DNA from: Ditylenchus dipsaci
Taxonomy: Eukaryota; Nematoda; Chromadorea; Rhabditida; Anguinidae
Length of the DNA: 64,000 nucleotides
Direction: 5' to 3'
NCBI GenBank assembly: GCA_004194705.1
Contig: SADC01001283.1
Coordinates: forward strand, 558,001-622,000
Shown: positions 35,961 through 48,236 of the stretch, in pieces
Layout of the letters: each line of letters begins with the position of its first letter
Numbering within the stretch: position 1 is the first letter of the stretch
Notes under the pieces: model-generated
The model's database searches: none
What the model was told of the DNA's origin: nothing
Seen by the model: only the letters and a program-made list of their open reading frames with translations
Translations under genes and position numbers: made by a program

Positions 35961-37741
35961 CAGTGTTTTCATAACTAACACTAACCATGTTAGTGTTAGC
36001 CTAACACTAACCTAACACTAACACTAACATTTTAAACTAACCCTACACTAACACTAACATGTTAGTGTTAGTGTAGGGTTAGTTTAAATGTTAGCCTAAC
36101 GTTAGGTTAGTGTTAGGTTACTGTTAGCCTAACACTAACATAGTTAGTCTTTACGCTAACTGTTGGCTTAATTTTAGTGTTGACTCCGACATTTTGTTTG
36201 ACTAACATGAACCTTTTTTTCAGCCCTTGGTTTCAGCCCTTTGGTTCAACCTTTTTCAATGCTGCTTAGGGAGAATGACTTGATGAAAAGTATCTTTTAA
36301 CTAATTCCTAAATTATTTTTTTCAAGCTCGACTCGTACTGATTTTCTAATCGATGGTCGAGTAAAAAGGCAATCCTGAAGATTCTATCCTCCACATGGTA
36401 GTGAACTCACAGTGACTTGCTTAGTAACACCATACACTTTTATTGCCGAGAAACAGAGGTTGAATTCAACAAATTTAGATGTGACAATTACAATAAATAA
36501 ACAATTGGGAATTCAACAAATCAAAATTGGTTCTGTTTCGCTCCATCGGTCACAACTTTGAACATGCTCTCAACTTGGAGGCCGAATTCCTGTAGAATGA
36601 ATTCTGTGTCCGCACGTATCGCACATCCCGTGTGTGAACCTCTTATTTCGTTGAGAATAAGGAAGATCCGCTGAAGAGTGCAAGCACTGTCGCAGAAGTG
36701 GAACGTGAACCCTGAAAAATACCTTTAAAATTGAAATACGAAAATTATTTCTATTAATACCAATGTAAGAATGCTTCATGCCTCTGTCGGTCCAAATATC
36801 AGCAGTAATAGAGCCACGTTGATTCATTTTTGAGATTTCACTTTTGACCTTTGTCTTGATTTGCTCATAAAGGCTGTCAGGAATTTTTTTCAATGTGGCG
36901 AAACTACTTGCAATCTGAAAATAACAATGTGGAGAGGTATTATCGTAGTTGCAAAAAATCTCCTCAATGTTTGGATTCAACTGATGGATGAAATTTCGCA
37001 TGACAGGATTACGGAACAGGTTGATCGGAATCGACGGAACGGACAGCACTTCTGCGAAAGCACTCGTGATTTTGCGATACCCAAAAGCAGCTGTAGACTA
37101 ACAACTACGTGTAGAACGTTATCTAGAACTAACCTTGTGACCGGCTCCTTCTTTTCCGGATCAACAGCAGCTAAGATTTTCTTCGGTGTCTGCATCTTAT
37201 CCCTGTGTGCATTCTGCCAGTGCCTGTCAAGAACATTTTTGTATGCGGAAAGCTTCTATACAAATAAAGTCAACACAGGGCCTTGCTTCTAAAATATTTA
37301 CCGTTGAACACTCCTTGCATTTCATCAGCTTGTTTCCATGGATATCCTTTTCCTCGGCGTAGTTGTCCCAAATTGTACTTCGCAAGCGCTTTCGAGAATG
37401 TGGCTGTATTTCTTGAATGGAAGACGGGCTTTCTTCGATAGACATAGCTAAAATTATATCATTGAGAAGAAGAACGAACAGTCTTTAGATGGTATAGTTT
37501 GTACAAGATTAGCCAATAACCCGAACACTGACAGTTACACCTGAAACTAACCTAACACTAACATTCGAAACTAACCTAACACTAACCCGCCATTTTAAAC
37601 AAACCTAACACTAACACTAACATGTTAGTGTTAGTGTAGGGTTAGTTTAAAGATCGATGTTAGTGTTAGTGTTAGGTTAGTTTAAGTGTTAGCCTAACGT
37701 TAGGTTAGTGTTAGGAGTTAGTGTTAGTTATGAAAACACTG
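35961..37741 (-). mobile_element. hAT element with CTAACACTAAC arrays
   Basis: Ends CAGTGTTTTCATAACTAACA / complement, the CAGTG...CACTG form of hAT, with perfect 8-bp TSD ATTTGCAC (35953-35960 and 37742-37749). Both subterminal regions (35971-36150 and 37545-37735) are themselves palindromic arrays of TTAGTGTTAGGTTAG-like units. It encodes a truncated transposase on the minus strand. It inserted into the tandem array of the foldback at 33924-37825. Confidence 0.92.
36521..37445 (-). pseudogene. Truncated hAT transposase (BED finger to second Asp)
   Basis: Start ATG at 37445. Exon 1 has a BED-type finger (STIWDNYAEE, then KCKECST). After an intron the BED histidines follow (LDRHWQNAHRDKMQ), then, after another intron, SVPSIPINLFRNPVMRNF. 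Next are SITADIWTDRGMKHSYIG (first hAT catalytic Asp region) and, after an intron at about 36718-36765, HTGCAIRADTEFIL and VVTDGA (the usual VTDNA). It ends in TGA at 36521-36523. The C-terminal hATC dimerisation domain is missing, so it should be inactive alone. Confidence 0.8.
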
Positions 37742-37841
37742 ATTTGCACCAATTTTTTTTTGCACCAAAATAAAATCTTTTTGCACCAAAAAGAAATTTT
37801 TTTGCACCAGAAAAAATCCATATCCAACAAAAAAAATATAT

Positions 37842-39366
37842 CAAAGATTTTTTATTTCGTTTGAACGCCTTATGGCTATGTTCTCGCTGTAGGACAAATG
37901 GCAGTTTAAATCAATCTATTATTGGCAACTAATACTGGAATTATGTTTCCATGGGAAACTCTGGTATTGTTCTGGGGCGCGGGAAATAAGGAATTCAACA
38001 ATCCTTACTTAATTTAAATAGTTTACACAGGGTGTTTAAAAAATTTCTGCCTTTTTAAATGGTCACAATTTTGCTCTAAGTCTTTTATCAAACTCCTGTT
38101 TTACAGATCACTTTCTATGTCTTTGTTATGTGATGTCAAAACGATTGTCGCTTGGTCCCACCCACATTCCGTCTTTTCCATCAAGAGGCCATCCTGATCT
38201 TCCACAGATCAAGACCCAAAATCAGGACCCAAAGTGAAAATCTTGTTTTTCACATTATAAACCAAACAAATTACTATCAGTGAAAAAAAATATCTTAATT
38301 AGCCGAAAATTCCTAAAATATTTAAAAAACACGTTTACTACAGAAATAAAGCAGTTTTCACCATCAAAAAACCAACATCAACAAAAAAATTCCAACCATT
38401 TTAACATATTTTTCAACATCATCATTATCCATTTTCATCCCTCTTCAAATTCTGACCAACACATCCAGATTTATTAGCATCGATATAAGTTCGGTAGTTG
38501 GATTTTTTCCTGGAAATACATGCCACACATTGTAGGCTAGAGTGCACATGAATATATTGAAGATCACAAAGGTAAACACGTCCCACATTTTTAGGATTTG
38601 CAGTGGGAGAGGCACACAAAAAGAGGGATGTGATTCAAGTTCAATGGTCTTAGCAGTGTTGAGGTGGTGAATCATTCGGCCTCACATTTGTTTTCAGTCC
38701 TCTTTCTTTGGAAATTTTACACGCACCAGAACAAATAAAGGCAATTTTTAAAGGGAGAAAAAGAAAACAATCATGCACATGAAAACCACCACAAACAGAT
38801 TATACAGGAAGTGTGCTGGTATTACTACTACTACTGCTGGTGGTAGTAGTATATAAACACACTCAGCTAATGGTTTGTTGTGATAGCAGTGGTCTTTTTA
38901 GAGAGAAAAAAACAAAATCCTGCTTTTAGAGTTGCACAGAGAAAAAATACTTTTTTACTAGAGATCTCAGGGTTAATAATTTGTGCAGAGGGTCTTTTAG
39001 AAAGAAAAAATCAGAGCTGTTTTGAACAATTTTGCATAGGCAGCCCCTGACCGAGAACAAACAAACCAGTTGTTTTTATTAATCGGCGACAATATTTTTC
39101 GGTGTGCAATGTCAAAACACGATTTTCGCTTGGTCCCTACTGTGGTTTTGGTGCTGTCCTGTGGATGGCCTCTGGACGAGCGATAGAACTGGCCCGGAAA
39201 TGCGGTTTTAGACAAAACTCAATTCCGCTTCCGGTATACTTTTACGTACTAGCTCTATCGAAATTTTAAGTGTGTGAAGAATCTTGCTTATCTGATTTTA
39301 AACGCGTATTTTTAACTTTTGAACAAATTTTATGTGTTAAATACAGATCTCCCAAACGTTTTTTAT
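37842..39366 (-). other. Intergenic; one low-confidence membrane-segment ORF
   Basis: The minus-strand frame 38445-38675 (76 aa) has one strong hydrophobic segment (VFTFVIFNIFMCTLAY) preceded by LKMWD. This vaguely recalls M3 of a Cys-loop receptor, but no flanking exon was found. A motif TTTTCGCTTGGTCCC / TTGTCGCTTGGTCCC occurs near 38150 and 39125, so part of the region is duplicated. No gene is called. Confidence 0.25.
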
Positions 39367-39370
39367 TTGA

Positions 39371-39560
39371 AGGACCATGGTTTTTGCGCGCAGTGGTATG
39401 AAAAAAAATTTGAATTGGCGGAGGACACTTCTCTTTCGTCTCGCATTGTACTCTTTGGAGTTGTTTGAAATGACTCAAAAGAGTACAGTGAGAGACGAAA
39501 GAGAAGTGTCCCGCCAATTAAAATTTTGCACATGCCACTGCGCGCAAAAACCGTGGTCCT
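39371..39560. mobile_element. TTAA-type palindromic MITE
   Basis: Ends AGGACCATGGTTTTTGCGCG / complement, flanked by TTGA and TTAA. The core TCTCTTTCGTCTCGCATTG and its inverse are shared with 24952-25144. Confidence 0.75.
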
Positions 39561-40080
39561 TTAAAGATTTGTCTTTCATTTCTTATTACTCGAAATCTTT
39601 AGAATTTTTCAGATTTTACGTCAAAATATTTATTTTCGATACTCAAAATCTATCAAGCACTAGATAAAATAGCACTTTTTGACCAAATGTTCTTTATTTT
39701 TTAAAAATGTCCTTAACTTCAGAACTTTGAATTTGGAGCTCTGGTTAAATATCAAAATAAAGTGAAAAGAATGTAAAACAGCAGCGATTTTTTTCGCTAA
39801 AATACAAGTTTTTCCGGCTTCAGTATTGTTCTAGGCAGAAGTGTAATTCAGGCTTAAGTTATGACAAAACTAAAATTGCGGTTCTCGGATTGACCTTGAA
39901 AAGCTCGGCTGGTCGTCTTGTTTGCAGAATTGCTGGACATAAAAAGGAAGGAAAAGGAAAAATGTTTTTGTGTTTTCGTTCGAGCAATTTAGTGTGTGTT
40001 ATTATTTACGTTCAAATCAATAGATGAGAGGCACAAAGCTTAGCTGTTAAAAGACGTTTTCTGTAAATTTGCAGAAGAGA

Positions 40081-40338
40081 TTGTTACCGAAATTTTTCGG
40101 CAAAAATTTCCTTACGGTTTATTGTGTTCTCTGAATCATTATGGGTTACTTTGATTTTGGTCGACGAACTTTCACATTAAAAAGTTTCATTTTTTTAAAT
40201 GCATTGTTGAAAATTTCTAAAAAGTGAATATTTTTCGTAAAAACGCGCCAAATCGAAATATTTCAATGTGAAAATTCGTCGACCAAAATAAAAGTTGCTC
40301 AGAATGAGCCATGGAGCCGAAAAATTACGGTAACAAGG
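40081..40338. repeat. Inverted-repeat element
   Basis: TGTTACCGAAATTTTTCGGC near the left end and GCCGAAAAATTACGGTAACA at the right end are near-perfect complements. The inner pair GGTCGACGAACTTTCACAT / ATGTGAAAATTCGTCGACC is also complementary. No ORF. Confidence 0.65.
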
Positions 40339-40521
40339 TTTCGCCACTATTCTGTTGTGACCACGCCCCCCCCCCCCAATAAAATCCTATTCCAGTGTAC
40401 AAATTATATGTAAGGTAAGTGATTGCGCGCATCTCGATCGAAAATTCAATTTTAAAAGCACTCCTGCCGTCTACACTTCACAAAACTGACCACACAAACA
40501 TTTCCACCATACAAAAAGCAG

Positions 40522-42570
40522 GCGCTACCACGGTTCATAAAAAATTGATTCATTTTAAAGGGAATTCGTAAAAAACGGGTTTCATAAAAAATAGAATTCT
40601 TCGAAAATCGGATTTCGAAAAAAAATTAATTTGTTTCAAAACGGTTTGGCAGAATGAAACTTTACGATATTTTGATTTCATGAATCATTGTTTAAATACG
40701 TATTTTTGATAACTTTCTGATCGACATTTCTATTATTTGCCAAAGAAGTCTATGGGTACGTACAACAAAATGTCCAAATGTCCAAGTGGGTCGAAAGCGG
40801 AAGCGTGAGCCTCAGATCATTACGGGTCTTGCCATCGAGTTTATTAAGAGCAAGAAGGGAAGGCGCATGGTGATTCTGGCTGGTAGGCTTTTATCATAAT
40901 TTCTAGTAACATTACAAGTACTGATCTAGGAGAAGTTTACTCTGCTGGTTACAAGGACAAGCAACAGATCACTCATTGGAAATGCGTGAAACAACAAGAA
41001 GGCTGCAAAATGGAAATATAAACAAATTCAGATGATCAATGCGTTGGAAAAAGCTATGGGAATCACACTCATGCAACGTGAACGGAAGACTTAGAAGTCA
41101 GGAAACTTCGAATGCAAATACCGGAGCTGGCCCGACAGGGAGATGTTAGTATTTTTAAGATATACAGGAAATATTTTGCATGGATTTTTTAGAGTGCTGG
41201 GCGACAAATCGACAAACAAACCTGAAGCAGTTGATTCCGCAATCACAAGTGAGACATGTCCATACCGACTACGAACGAGGTTTGCTTGGCTCTTTCTGTT
41301 CCGCTTTTCCATGTAAGCTTCTTTATAGTTGTGCAATATCTTAGTAAAAATTCCTTTTAGTCGTCAATCAGCATGGTTGTTACTTCCACTTTGCTCAAGC
41401 ACTCTTTCGGAAGGTTCAGAAGTTAGGACTCGTTCGTAACTACAAACAGGGAGGTCAATTCAGCCAACTTTTCGATCAGCTGAAATCTCTCGCCTATGTC
41501 CCTCCGACGGATGTTAAAGAAGCATTCGACTTGGTAATTCGCTACAACGCTCAGTGTCCAGATAACTCCGCCGAACAGAAATTTTCAAAGTACTTCCGTG
41601 AGGTATATTATTTTTAACAAATTCTCGCAGTTTCATGTGTTGACTTCTGTTATAGACATGGATTGGAGATGTTGCACGTGGCGCAAGACCAATGTTTTCT
41701 GTGTTACTTTGGAATTGCTACCAATTAACGCTGGAAGGTAAGGCCAAAACGACGAACTCCCTTGAAGCCTGGCACAATGCTCTTAAATACGCCATGGGAC
41801 AAAAGATGGTGAGAGAATTCGATTTTGGCGCTGGCTAGGCAAGCTGAAACAAGAGTACTCGCTCCAAGAAGCTCATCTCATCTCTCTTCAAACAGGTACT
41901 CCAGTAAAGCAAAAGGCACAAGACAAACGAATTTCGGCACAAAGAAAGAGCATCTCTGCGAGCTACAAAGTGGATCAGATTTATAAATATGTACAATGTC
42001 AGTCTTTGTTATATGATCTGAACGGGTGATTTTGTTTGATTACGTTGAATAAATGTGTAAGGGTTTGTTCGTAGTTGGATCGTGTAAAGCTCTGTTTTAT
42101 TTTGAGTTAGGGCACGACCATATGGCGGAAGATGGCCGGTCATTTTACCAAATTGTTTACGTGCTAATGGTTGCATATTCTCCAGCTAGAAATTTGCAAT
42201 TCTTAACTGTGAAAATTTATATTGAAGTAACTGTGAAAATGGTTATAATTCGACCATATATTGATGGTTTGGCCGAATTTACAATAACCGGCTAATGTTT
42301 CCTTTTTTCAAGAATACACTGTCGCTGAGATACTTTTTTTTTATCCGGTTGTGAAATAAATTTGTCGAGAAATCTGAATAAACCTATTTATTGATGAATT
42401 AAATATTGATAAAACTATATATTTTTTAAAACTTCATTCTGCCAAACCGTTTTGAAACAAATTAATTTTTTTTCGAAATCCGATTTTCGAAGAATTCTAT
42501 TTTTTTGTGAAACCCGTTTTTTACGAATTCCCTTTAAAATGAATCAATTTTTTATGAACCGTGGTAGCGC
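40522..42570 (+). mobile_element. Mutator-like element (MULE) with complete ends
   Basis: TIRs of about 135 bp begin GCGCTACCACGGTTCATAAA and end with the complement. The flanks CAAAAAGCAG (40512-40521) and CAAGAAGCAG (42571-42580) form a 10-bp TSD with one mismatch, typical of MULEs. It contains one degraded transposase. Confidence 0.92.
40741..42029 (+). pseudogene. MULE transposase remnant with FLYWCH finger
   Basis: The N-terminal FLYWCH-type finger can be read as FIKSKKGRRMVILAG, EVYSAGYKDKQQITHWKC, then NHTHAT, with in-frame TAA and TGA around the last part. Downstream, TDYERGLLGSFCSAFP (the region of the third catalytic acid) joins across a 50-bp intron to NQHGCYFHFAQALFRKVQKL, the MULE CxxH block. 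A helical tail with NSLEAWHNALKY follows. The blocks carrying the first two catalytic Asp are missing. Internal deletion plus stops make it non-functional. Confidence 0.85.
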
Positions 42571-42703
42571 CAAGAAGCAGACTTAAACCGCTATAAGCCA
42601 AATTAAAAACCCTGCGTCCCCTTCAGTGCATTTTATATTGATGCGAAAATAGTGTTTAAACGTCTCCTGGGTGATTTTTTATATGCTAAAAATGATAATA
42701 AAA

Positions 42704-43082
42704 AAAGAGGTACTTATTGCGTTGACGCCACTCCCCCCCCCTTCTTGATGACACCATTTCGACGTAAACCACAAAGAAAACTTCGTTGGTCCCGAAGACA
42801 AGGAAGTCCACACCCAATGAGTAGAGTCAATGCATCAAAAGCTAAAACACCGACACAAGAAAGAATATGGAACTTCTAGAACTCATCTCGTTAGCTATAT
42901 TGAAGAATTTCTGTGGAGGAAATTATTTAGTGGGGAAGATGTGTTCTATCATTTCCGGAAGCAAGTTAGCGAGTATTATGTTTACGAAAAATAAGTTGGA
43001 AATTAAATTGATTTTAAAAATCGCACAGTTTGTCTTTAAAAAGAATGGAGGAAGGGGGTGGCGTCAACGCAATAAGTACCAA
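42704..43082. mobile_element. Foldback element, GGTACTTATTGCG ends
   Basis: Ends GGTACTTATTGCGTTGACGC / complement, flanked by AAAAAGA on both sides (7 bp). The interior has a short plus-strand frame (42652-42879) of no recognisable product. Confidence 0.65.
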
Positions 43083-43297
43083 AAAGATACTTTCTGGCCC
43101 TTCCCCTGACACAAAGTTGATTTTTTGCATAAAATTTTTTTGGCCAAAATTTGAATTTTTGCCTTGAAGGACCAAGGTAAAACTAACTGATATAAGGGTA
43201 TTCTATCCCGTTGAGACTCAGCATTCTTGTATTGAAATTTTTTTATAAAAAAGTTAATTTTGTAGCTTTTAGTTTTCTTTACAAAATAGATTTTAAC

Positions 43298-43402
43298 ACA
43301 CCAAGGACGGTTTGAGACAAGTGTATCTTCTGATTCAGTATTTCAAGCTGAACAACTGCATCAGAAGATACACTTGTCCCAAACCGTCCTTGGTGCGTTA
43401 AA
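43298..43402. repeat. Hairpin MITE
   Basis: ACCAAGGACGGTTTGAGACA and its complement flank a short loop. A half copy of a related sequence (GAGGACGGCTTGGGGCAAAT) is at 52731. Confidence 0.6.
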
Positions 43403-46190
43403 TATATTTTATTGATCAACGACAGATAAAAATTTAAATCAAAATGCTGGTAAACTTGTAAAAATTTACCAATTTTTTTAATCGAATTTACCATTTTAAA
43501 CTTCAAGTGTCGCAAAAACATCTTATCAACATGTTGTAGCGCAGCTCAAGAGCTACAAAACCCATATTACAGATGTTTTTAAAAATCTGACTTTTGAGAT
43601 ATGGACCTCTGAAAATGATTAGTTTCTTTTTAATAAAATTGATCATTTCCATTTTCAAAAAAATCTGCAACATGAGTTGCAGAATGATTGTAAGATCTTG
43701 CCATGACGCTTGAAATTCAATAAAACATTTGATCATGGAAATGCTTGTCAACTTCTCTAAATGAATTTACAAGTGTTTGGAGCTATAGGCTGACTTATTC
43801 AAAATAATCAAGCTAGTTTAATACACTATTAAAAAGACGAGATTCAGCGCTACAAAATCGTATAAGAAGAAAAGAGATATGATCTGAAAATTGATAAACA
43901 AGAAGGCTATTTACAATTTGCGCGAATATATCAGAACTGATAAATTCTCAAAAATTTTCGCGAATTTGCCAATTCTGACATGTCCGTGAAACGCCTACCC
44001 ACAAAAAGACCGAAGTGAAAAAGCACTCATGGAACTATTTATTTCGACAAATAATCCATTTAACTAATAATTCTCATGATCAAAAAGATAATGAGAATTA
44101 TTAGTTAAATGGATTCTCAACCATCTGGAGTCGCTAAGCAGAGCACACAATCTTTTTCACTATTTCACACAACCTAATATTCGTAGCCCTAGAGAGACAC
44201 TAACCTTGGCTTCTCAACCTCGCATCAGTTTCATCTTTATTTAGATCTCCTATCTAGAGACTCTAGAGACCATAATATCGGTACGCACATTTCTCAGTGT
44301 GGATAAAAAATATGTGTCTTAAATTATAGAAACTTATTCTCTAATTTCATTGCTCTTTTACCCTCTACGTAGGACACTTAGGGCTAATTAAAGGAGGCGG
44401 AAAAGCCGTTTAGGTTTGAAAATTCGGCCTCGGTGGCGCAGTATATAAGCATTTGTGTTTTATGGGCCAAAATGGTGAGCAGGTTCGATCTCACGTGATG
44501 GCCTGCTATTTATTTTGGCTTCTTTGACCGTCTAAGGGTAATTGGATTACTGAATCTTGTTATTTTGACTAGAAAATGGAATTTTTACAACCTCAATTAA
44601 TTTTTTCTTTCTTTTAACCTCTTAATTTTCTACACCAATCGATATTACCAGGAATCCAGCCGACAAAAAACACATCAGATCAAAATTTTGAAATGAATTT
44701 TTTTTCGAAAAAATTTGCCCTGGTCCAATTCAGGGACGTCCTAATAGTTTTTGAAACTGTTTCAGAACTTTCGTTTCGATCGGTACTCTAGTAGACATGA
44801 TTATATACAAATCTGTACTCAAAATGCGCCAGAAAGAAGCGCTACATTTTGAGTATAAAGTTGTTTATGATTATGTCTGCGAAATTTGCAAGAAAAAAAA
44901 CAAAAATTCTAAAAAAAAATTCAGGCTTTCTGAAATGTTTGTAATTTTTTGAAAACCTTTGTTGTTTTTTTGTAAATTTTGCAAGCCTAGTCATATATAA
45001 CATACTCCAAATGTAGCCCTGCTTTCTAGCGTCATTTTGAGTATGAACTTGTATATGATTATGTCCACTAGAGTAGCGATAAAAACGTAAGTTTTTAAAC
45101 ATTTCGAAAACTACCACGACGCCCCTAGTTCGGTTAATCCTCCCTAGCTTGGTCGGATTGATCCGATACGTTTTTCGTGGGTTGGATTCATGGTAATATC
45201 CATTGATGTAAAAAATGAAGAAGTTAAAAAGAAAGAAAAAATTAACTAAGGTTCGAAACAACTTTTTTACACGAATAATTCGTGACGAATTTACAAAAAT
45301 TTATCAAAATCAGCAAAAACTTTGTAGATTTTTCGAACAGGCAGCCGAAATATTTTTGTAAGACTTTACAAACTTGTACATTTGGGTGCCCGAAATTTAG
45401 CCAATTTGTCAGATTTTAGGTGCCATTAAAAAATTATGTCGTAGGTTAACTTCGTAGGTCGACTGTACTTAACTCTCCCTAAAAACTTTGTACTGAAATA
45501 AAGGGGCAGTAATTGTTTTCGGTCAATAAGATATTTTTTGGCCGCTAATTATTTCTTGCTCGCCAAAAATTTATGTTTTGCATGTTTCTCTCAAATTTTC
45601 TGACCTTTTTTACACCATCAGGTGGCCCTGAGTTTCTAATTTCTAACAAGATATCATTCATTGCACCATCTTTTAAAAATGTAAATCAATGATGTAAAAG
45701 TTTTAACCATCATGAGTTTGACTTGCTTCATACTTTTACTTATTGATTTATTTTTTAAAAGATGATGCAATAAATGATATTGTTGAAACTTGAGTTGCAG
45801 GGCTACCTGGGGGTATTAGTCGTTTGAAAAAAAGATCAAAAAATTTAATATAAATAAACAAAACGACAATTTTTAACCCAAAATAAGTAATTAGCAGCCA
45901 GAAAAAAGCATTTTTTCAATTAAAAAATACCGTACAAAATAGAGTTGGCATTTGTCATATTTGTCGGATCAATTCATGTCCAGACAATTCAGTCCAACAC
46001 CCAACTCTGTCAGAAATAAAAATTATTTTCAAATTTGATTCAAATTTTTTTGTCCTGACGAGAATTACACTAAAATTCGGTACTGTAGTTTACTAACCGA
46101 CCAAAATAAAACTGATTATAGTTGATTTTTTCCCAATATTATTATTATTGTTTATTTCACATCTTCTTACAAATTATCGCTTGTTTCACC
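43403..46190. other. Intergenic; SINE-A copy and small inverted repeats
   Basis: Contains a 28-bp hairpin at 44060-44115 (CCATTTAACTAATAATTCTC), a SINE-A copy at 44394-44530 with A box GGTGGCGCAG and B box GGTTCGATCTC, preceded by TTAAAGGAGG, and weak inverted pairs at 44810-45065 and 45620-45800. No gene recognised. Confidence 0.5.
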
Positions 46191-46204
46191 TGCCCTACTC
46201 AGCC

Positions 46205-48136
46205 ATGATAACCAGAAGATCCAAGAGGATGGAAGAAAAGGAAAAAATGGCGAATTCCCAAGAGGCTACCCCTGGTACGTTGCTTCCACTTATGTGAGTT
46301 CCTACTGCCCCACTTTTTGTTGATTGTCTTCGTTTGAAGAGCTCCTCCGACAGTTTGATGCGAAAAACTTTGTGAGGATCGACAAAGACTTGCTAAAATC
46401 TCTTGATAATTTTAAAGGAGATAAGGCTGACCAGTCTTCTGCTAGTCAACCAAAAGTGGAGGAGAAGTCACCAGTGGTTGAATCACCTAGTTGTAGCAAA
46501 AGCTCTGTGGATCTTAGTCAAGCAAGCGGCTCCACAACTCCTCGAAATGCAAGACCACCAAATCCAAGCGGTCAGTTTACACAAATAAATAAATAATTAG
46601 TTTAGGAAAAACACGTTTTCGTAGTAATTTTGCAGTGTGATACCGAAAATTGTGATAAATCCCAAAATCTTTATGGAGAAATCGAGAAATTAAAAAAATT
46701 TTTAACTTTTTGGGGGTTTGCTCCATATAGTTAACCGCGAAGTATTCAACATCCTGGATTCTGATCATTTTTCTAAAAATGTTTGACGAAGGCTAGTTCA
46801 AATGTTAAGATACTTTTTAATATTTTTGCAATTCAGAAAAATACTATTTTTAGAATAGACGATACATCTACCTAATTAAATATGGTCAATAAACTTGGAC
46901 AGAATCGGGTTTTTTCAACTTTTTTTCTTCCTCTTAAAGGAGGGGGAAAAGCTACTTAGGTTTGAAAAAGTGGCCTGGGTGGCACAGTGCGTGAGCGTTT
47001 ACGTTTTTTGCACCAAAATGGTGTTGCAGGTTCTATCCCACGTGGTGGCATGCTATTTATTTTGGCTTATTTTACCAGTTTTACAGGTGATTAGCTTTTT
47101 TGACGCCAGATTCAGAATCAGCGACCCAAATTAACCCAAGCACTGATCAAACAAGTGAAAATAAATAGCATGTCACCACATGGGACCGAACTTGCAACAC
47201 CATTTTGGGCCCAAAAACGCAAACGCTTACGCACTGCGCCATGCAGGCCACTTTTTCAAACCTAAGTAGCTTTTAACCCTCCTTTAATAACCCTTTTTCA
47301 AAGATTTTTAAAAATATATTCTGCAGACTTTCTGCTCTTACTGCTAAGAACTGTACCTCTTCATAAAAATATATTAAGCGTTCCACAAAGAAAAAGAAAT
47401 GTTGATCTGAAAATATAGTTGACCGAGCTAAAGTAAAAAACAATTTTTTGAAACACTTCTGTCCTATTCACCCAAAATACCTTCATTGTGCACAAAAGAA
47501 TTTAGGCACGTGGTATTTTGATGAGAGCCGTGGGATCCAAGCAATATCTTTATAACCAAAAATAGCCAAAAAAGTTTGAATTTTTTTACGGGGAAAACGC
47601 GCAATGAATCGCGCGGTGTAAATCTCTCAGCAGCTGGGAACCTAGTCTGGGACCAAATAATACCCTCACTTTGGCAATTTTAACTGCAAAATTTTTAAGG
47701 CTACTCCCTCCGCACATACAGAAAGCGTCCATCAAGGGTGTATTCTCCCGAAGCAGCATCTCCCAGAGAAGTCAGGTCCACCAAATCTAGCACAGTTGAA
47801 TGTGAACCCACAAAGAGTCTTCCAACCACAAGCACTAATGCAAAGAAAATTACTGTGGAAGAAGATAGCACTCCCTCGTCCAAAATCTCGCCCGCCCCTT
47901 CTACCTCATCATCATGCCAGCCACTCAGATATAAGAAAACACCCAAGCCCAAAATGCTTTCTTTGCCAACATCAGAGGCCAGAAAGGTTTGTTTGCAGAA
48001 CCGAAGGATGGCAGAATAGATCTACAAATTGACATATTTTTAGGTGAGATATGGCTGGTTTCTCCAGGACATGGACTCCATGCCAGTAGTCCAGAGCAGT
48101 GAGAAAGACTCTCATTCCGCTGATCCAGATGATTAG
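46205..48136 (+). CDS. Unrecognised basic/disordered protein, 226 aa
   Basis: Four exons: 46205-46274, 46340-46570, 47700-47986, 48044-48136. Phases match at every join and the sum is 681 nt. The start ATG lies two bases after TACTCAG, which reads as a splice (probably spliced-leader) acceptor. The N-terminus is basic (MITRRSKRMEEKEKM), then a probable helix (LLRQFDAKNFVRIDKDLLK), a long Ser/Pro/Thr-rich stretch, YRKRPSRVYSPEAASP, a KKTPKPK patch, and a C-terminal RYGWFLQDMDS segment that looks like a short ordered motif before an acidic tail. The basic clusters suggest a nuclear protein. I do not recognise the family. Intron 2 holds the tRNA-like foldback 46937-47283. AATAAA lies near 48270. 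Confidence 0.75.
46937..47283. mobile_element. TTAA-flanked foldback with SINE-A in both arms
   Basis: AGGAGGGGGAAAAGCTACTT at the left and AAGTAGCTTTTAACCCTCCT at the right, with TTAA outside both (46933-46936 and 47284-47287). Each arm contains the tRNA-like unit (GGTGGCACAGTG, then GGTTCTATCCCACGTGGTGG) in opposite orientation. Sits in intron 2 of the preceding gene. Confidence 0.8.
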
Positions 48137-48236
48137 TAAGTGAAACATTCTTATCAAATTATGTGCGTCTCAGGAATTTCTGACGAGTTTTGAATGGCCA
48201 TAACTTTTTGTAGATGTTGAATTTTGAGATCTCTTG

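Larger units (their letters stand above)
33924..37825. mobile_element. Large foldback element with TTTGGTGCAAAAAGA arrays
   Basis: Ends GGATATGGATTTTTT / complement with 8-bp TSD AACAAAAA (33916-33923 and 37826-37833). The arms start with arrays of TTGGTGCAAAAAGA units (33935-34075; inverse 35705-35960 resuming at 37742-37815). Next come about 250 bp shared with the other foldbacks (TTGCGAAAATTCGATTG core at about 34217 and inverse near 35437). The loop is about 34310-35360. The right array is interrupted by the hAT element 35961-37741. Open frames across the arrays are by-products of the repeat period. Confidence 0.9.

Noticed and set aside
35655..36015. Long repetitive frames (FAPKRILFAPKRIQ type and LVQIEFFLVQI on the other strand)
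   Set aside because: They are translations of a tandem DNA array whose period keeps all frames open. No start context or homology.
35971..37735. Telomere-like CTAACACTAAC repeats suggesting a telomeric or subtelomeric site
   Set aside because: Arrays are palindromic, lie inside hAT ends with an exact 8-bp TSD, and the unit is not the nematode TTAGGC repeat.
38445..38675. Membrane-segment frame as part of a second Cys-loop receptor
   Set aside because: Only one hydrophobic segment and a loose resemblance to M3. No Cys-loop, M1, M2 or M4 exons nearby.
39377..39667. 96-codon plus-strand frame
   Set aside because: It runs through a palindromic TTAA MITE and has a mirror frame on the minus strand. 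No splice or homology support.
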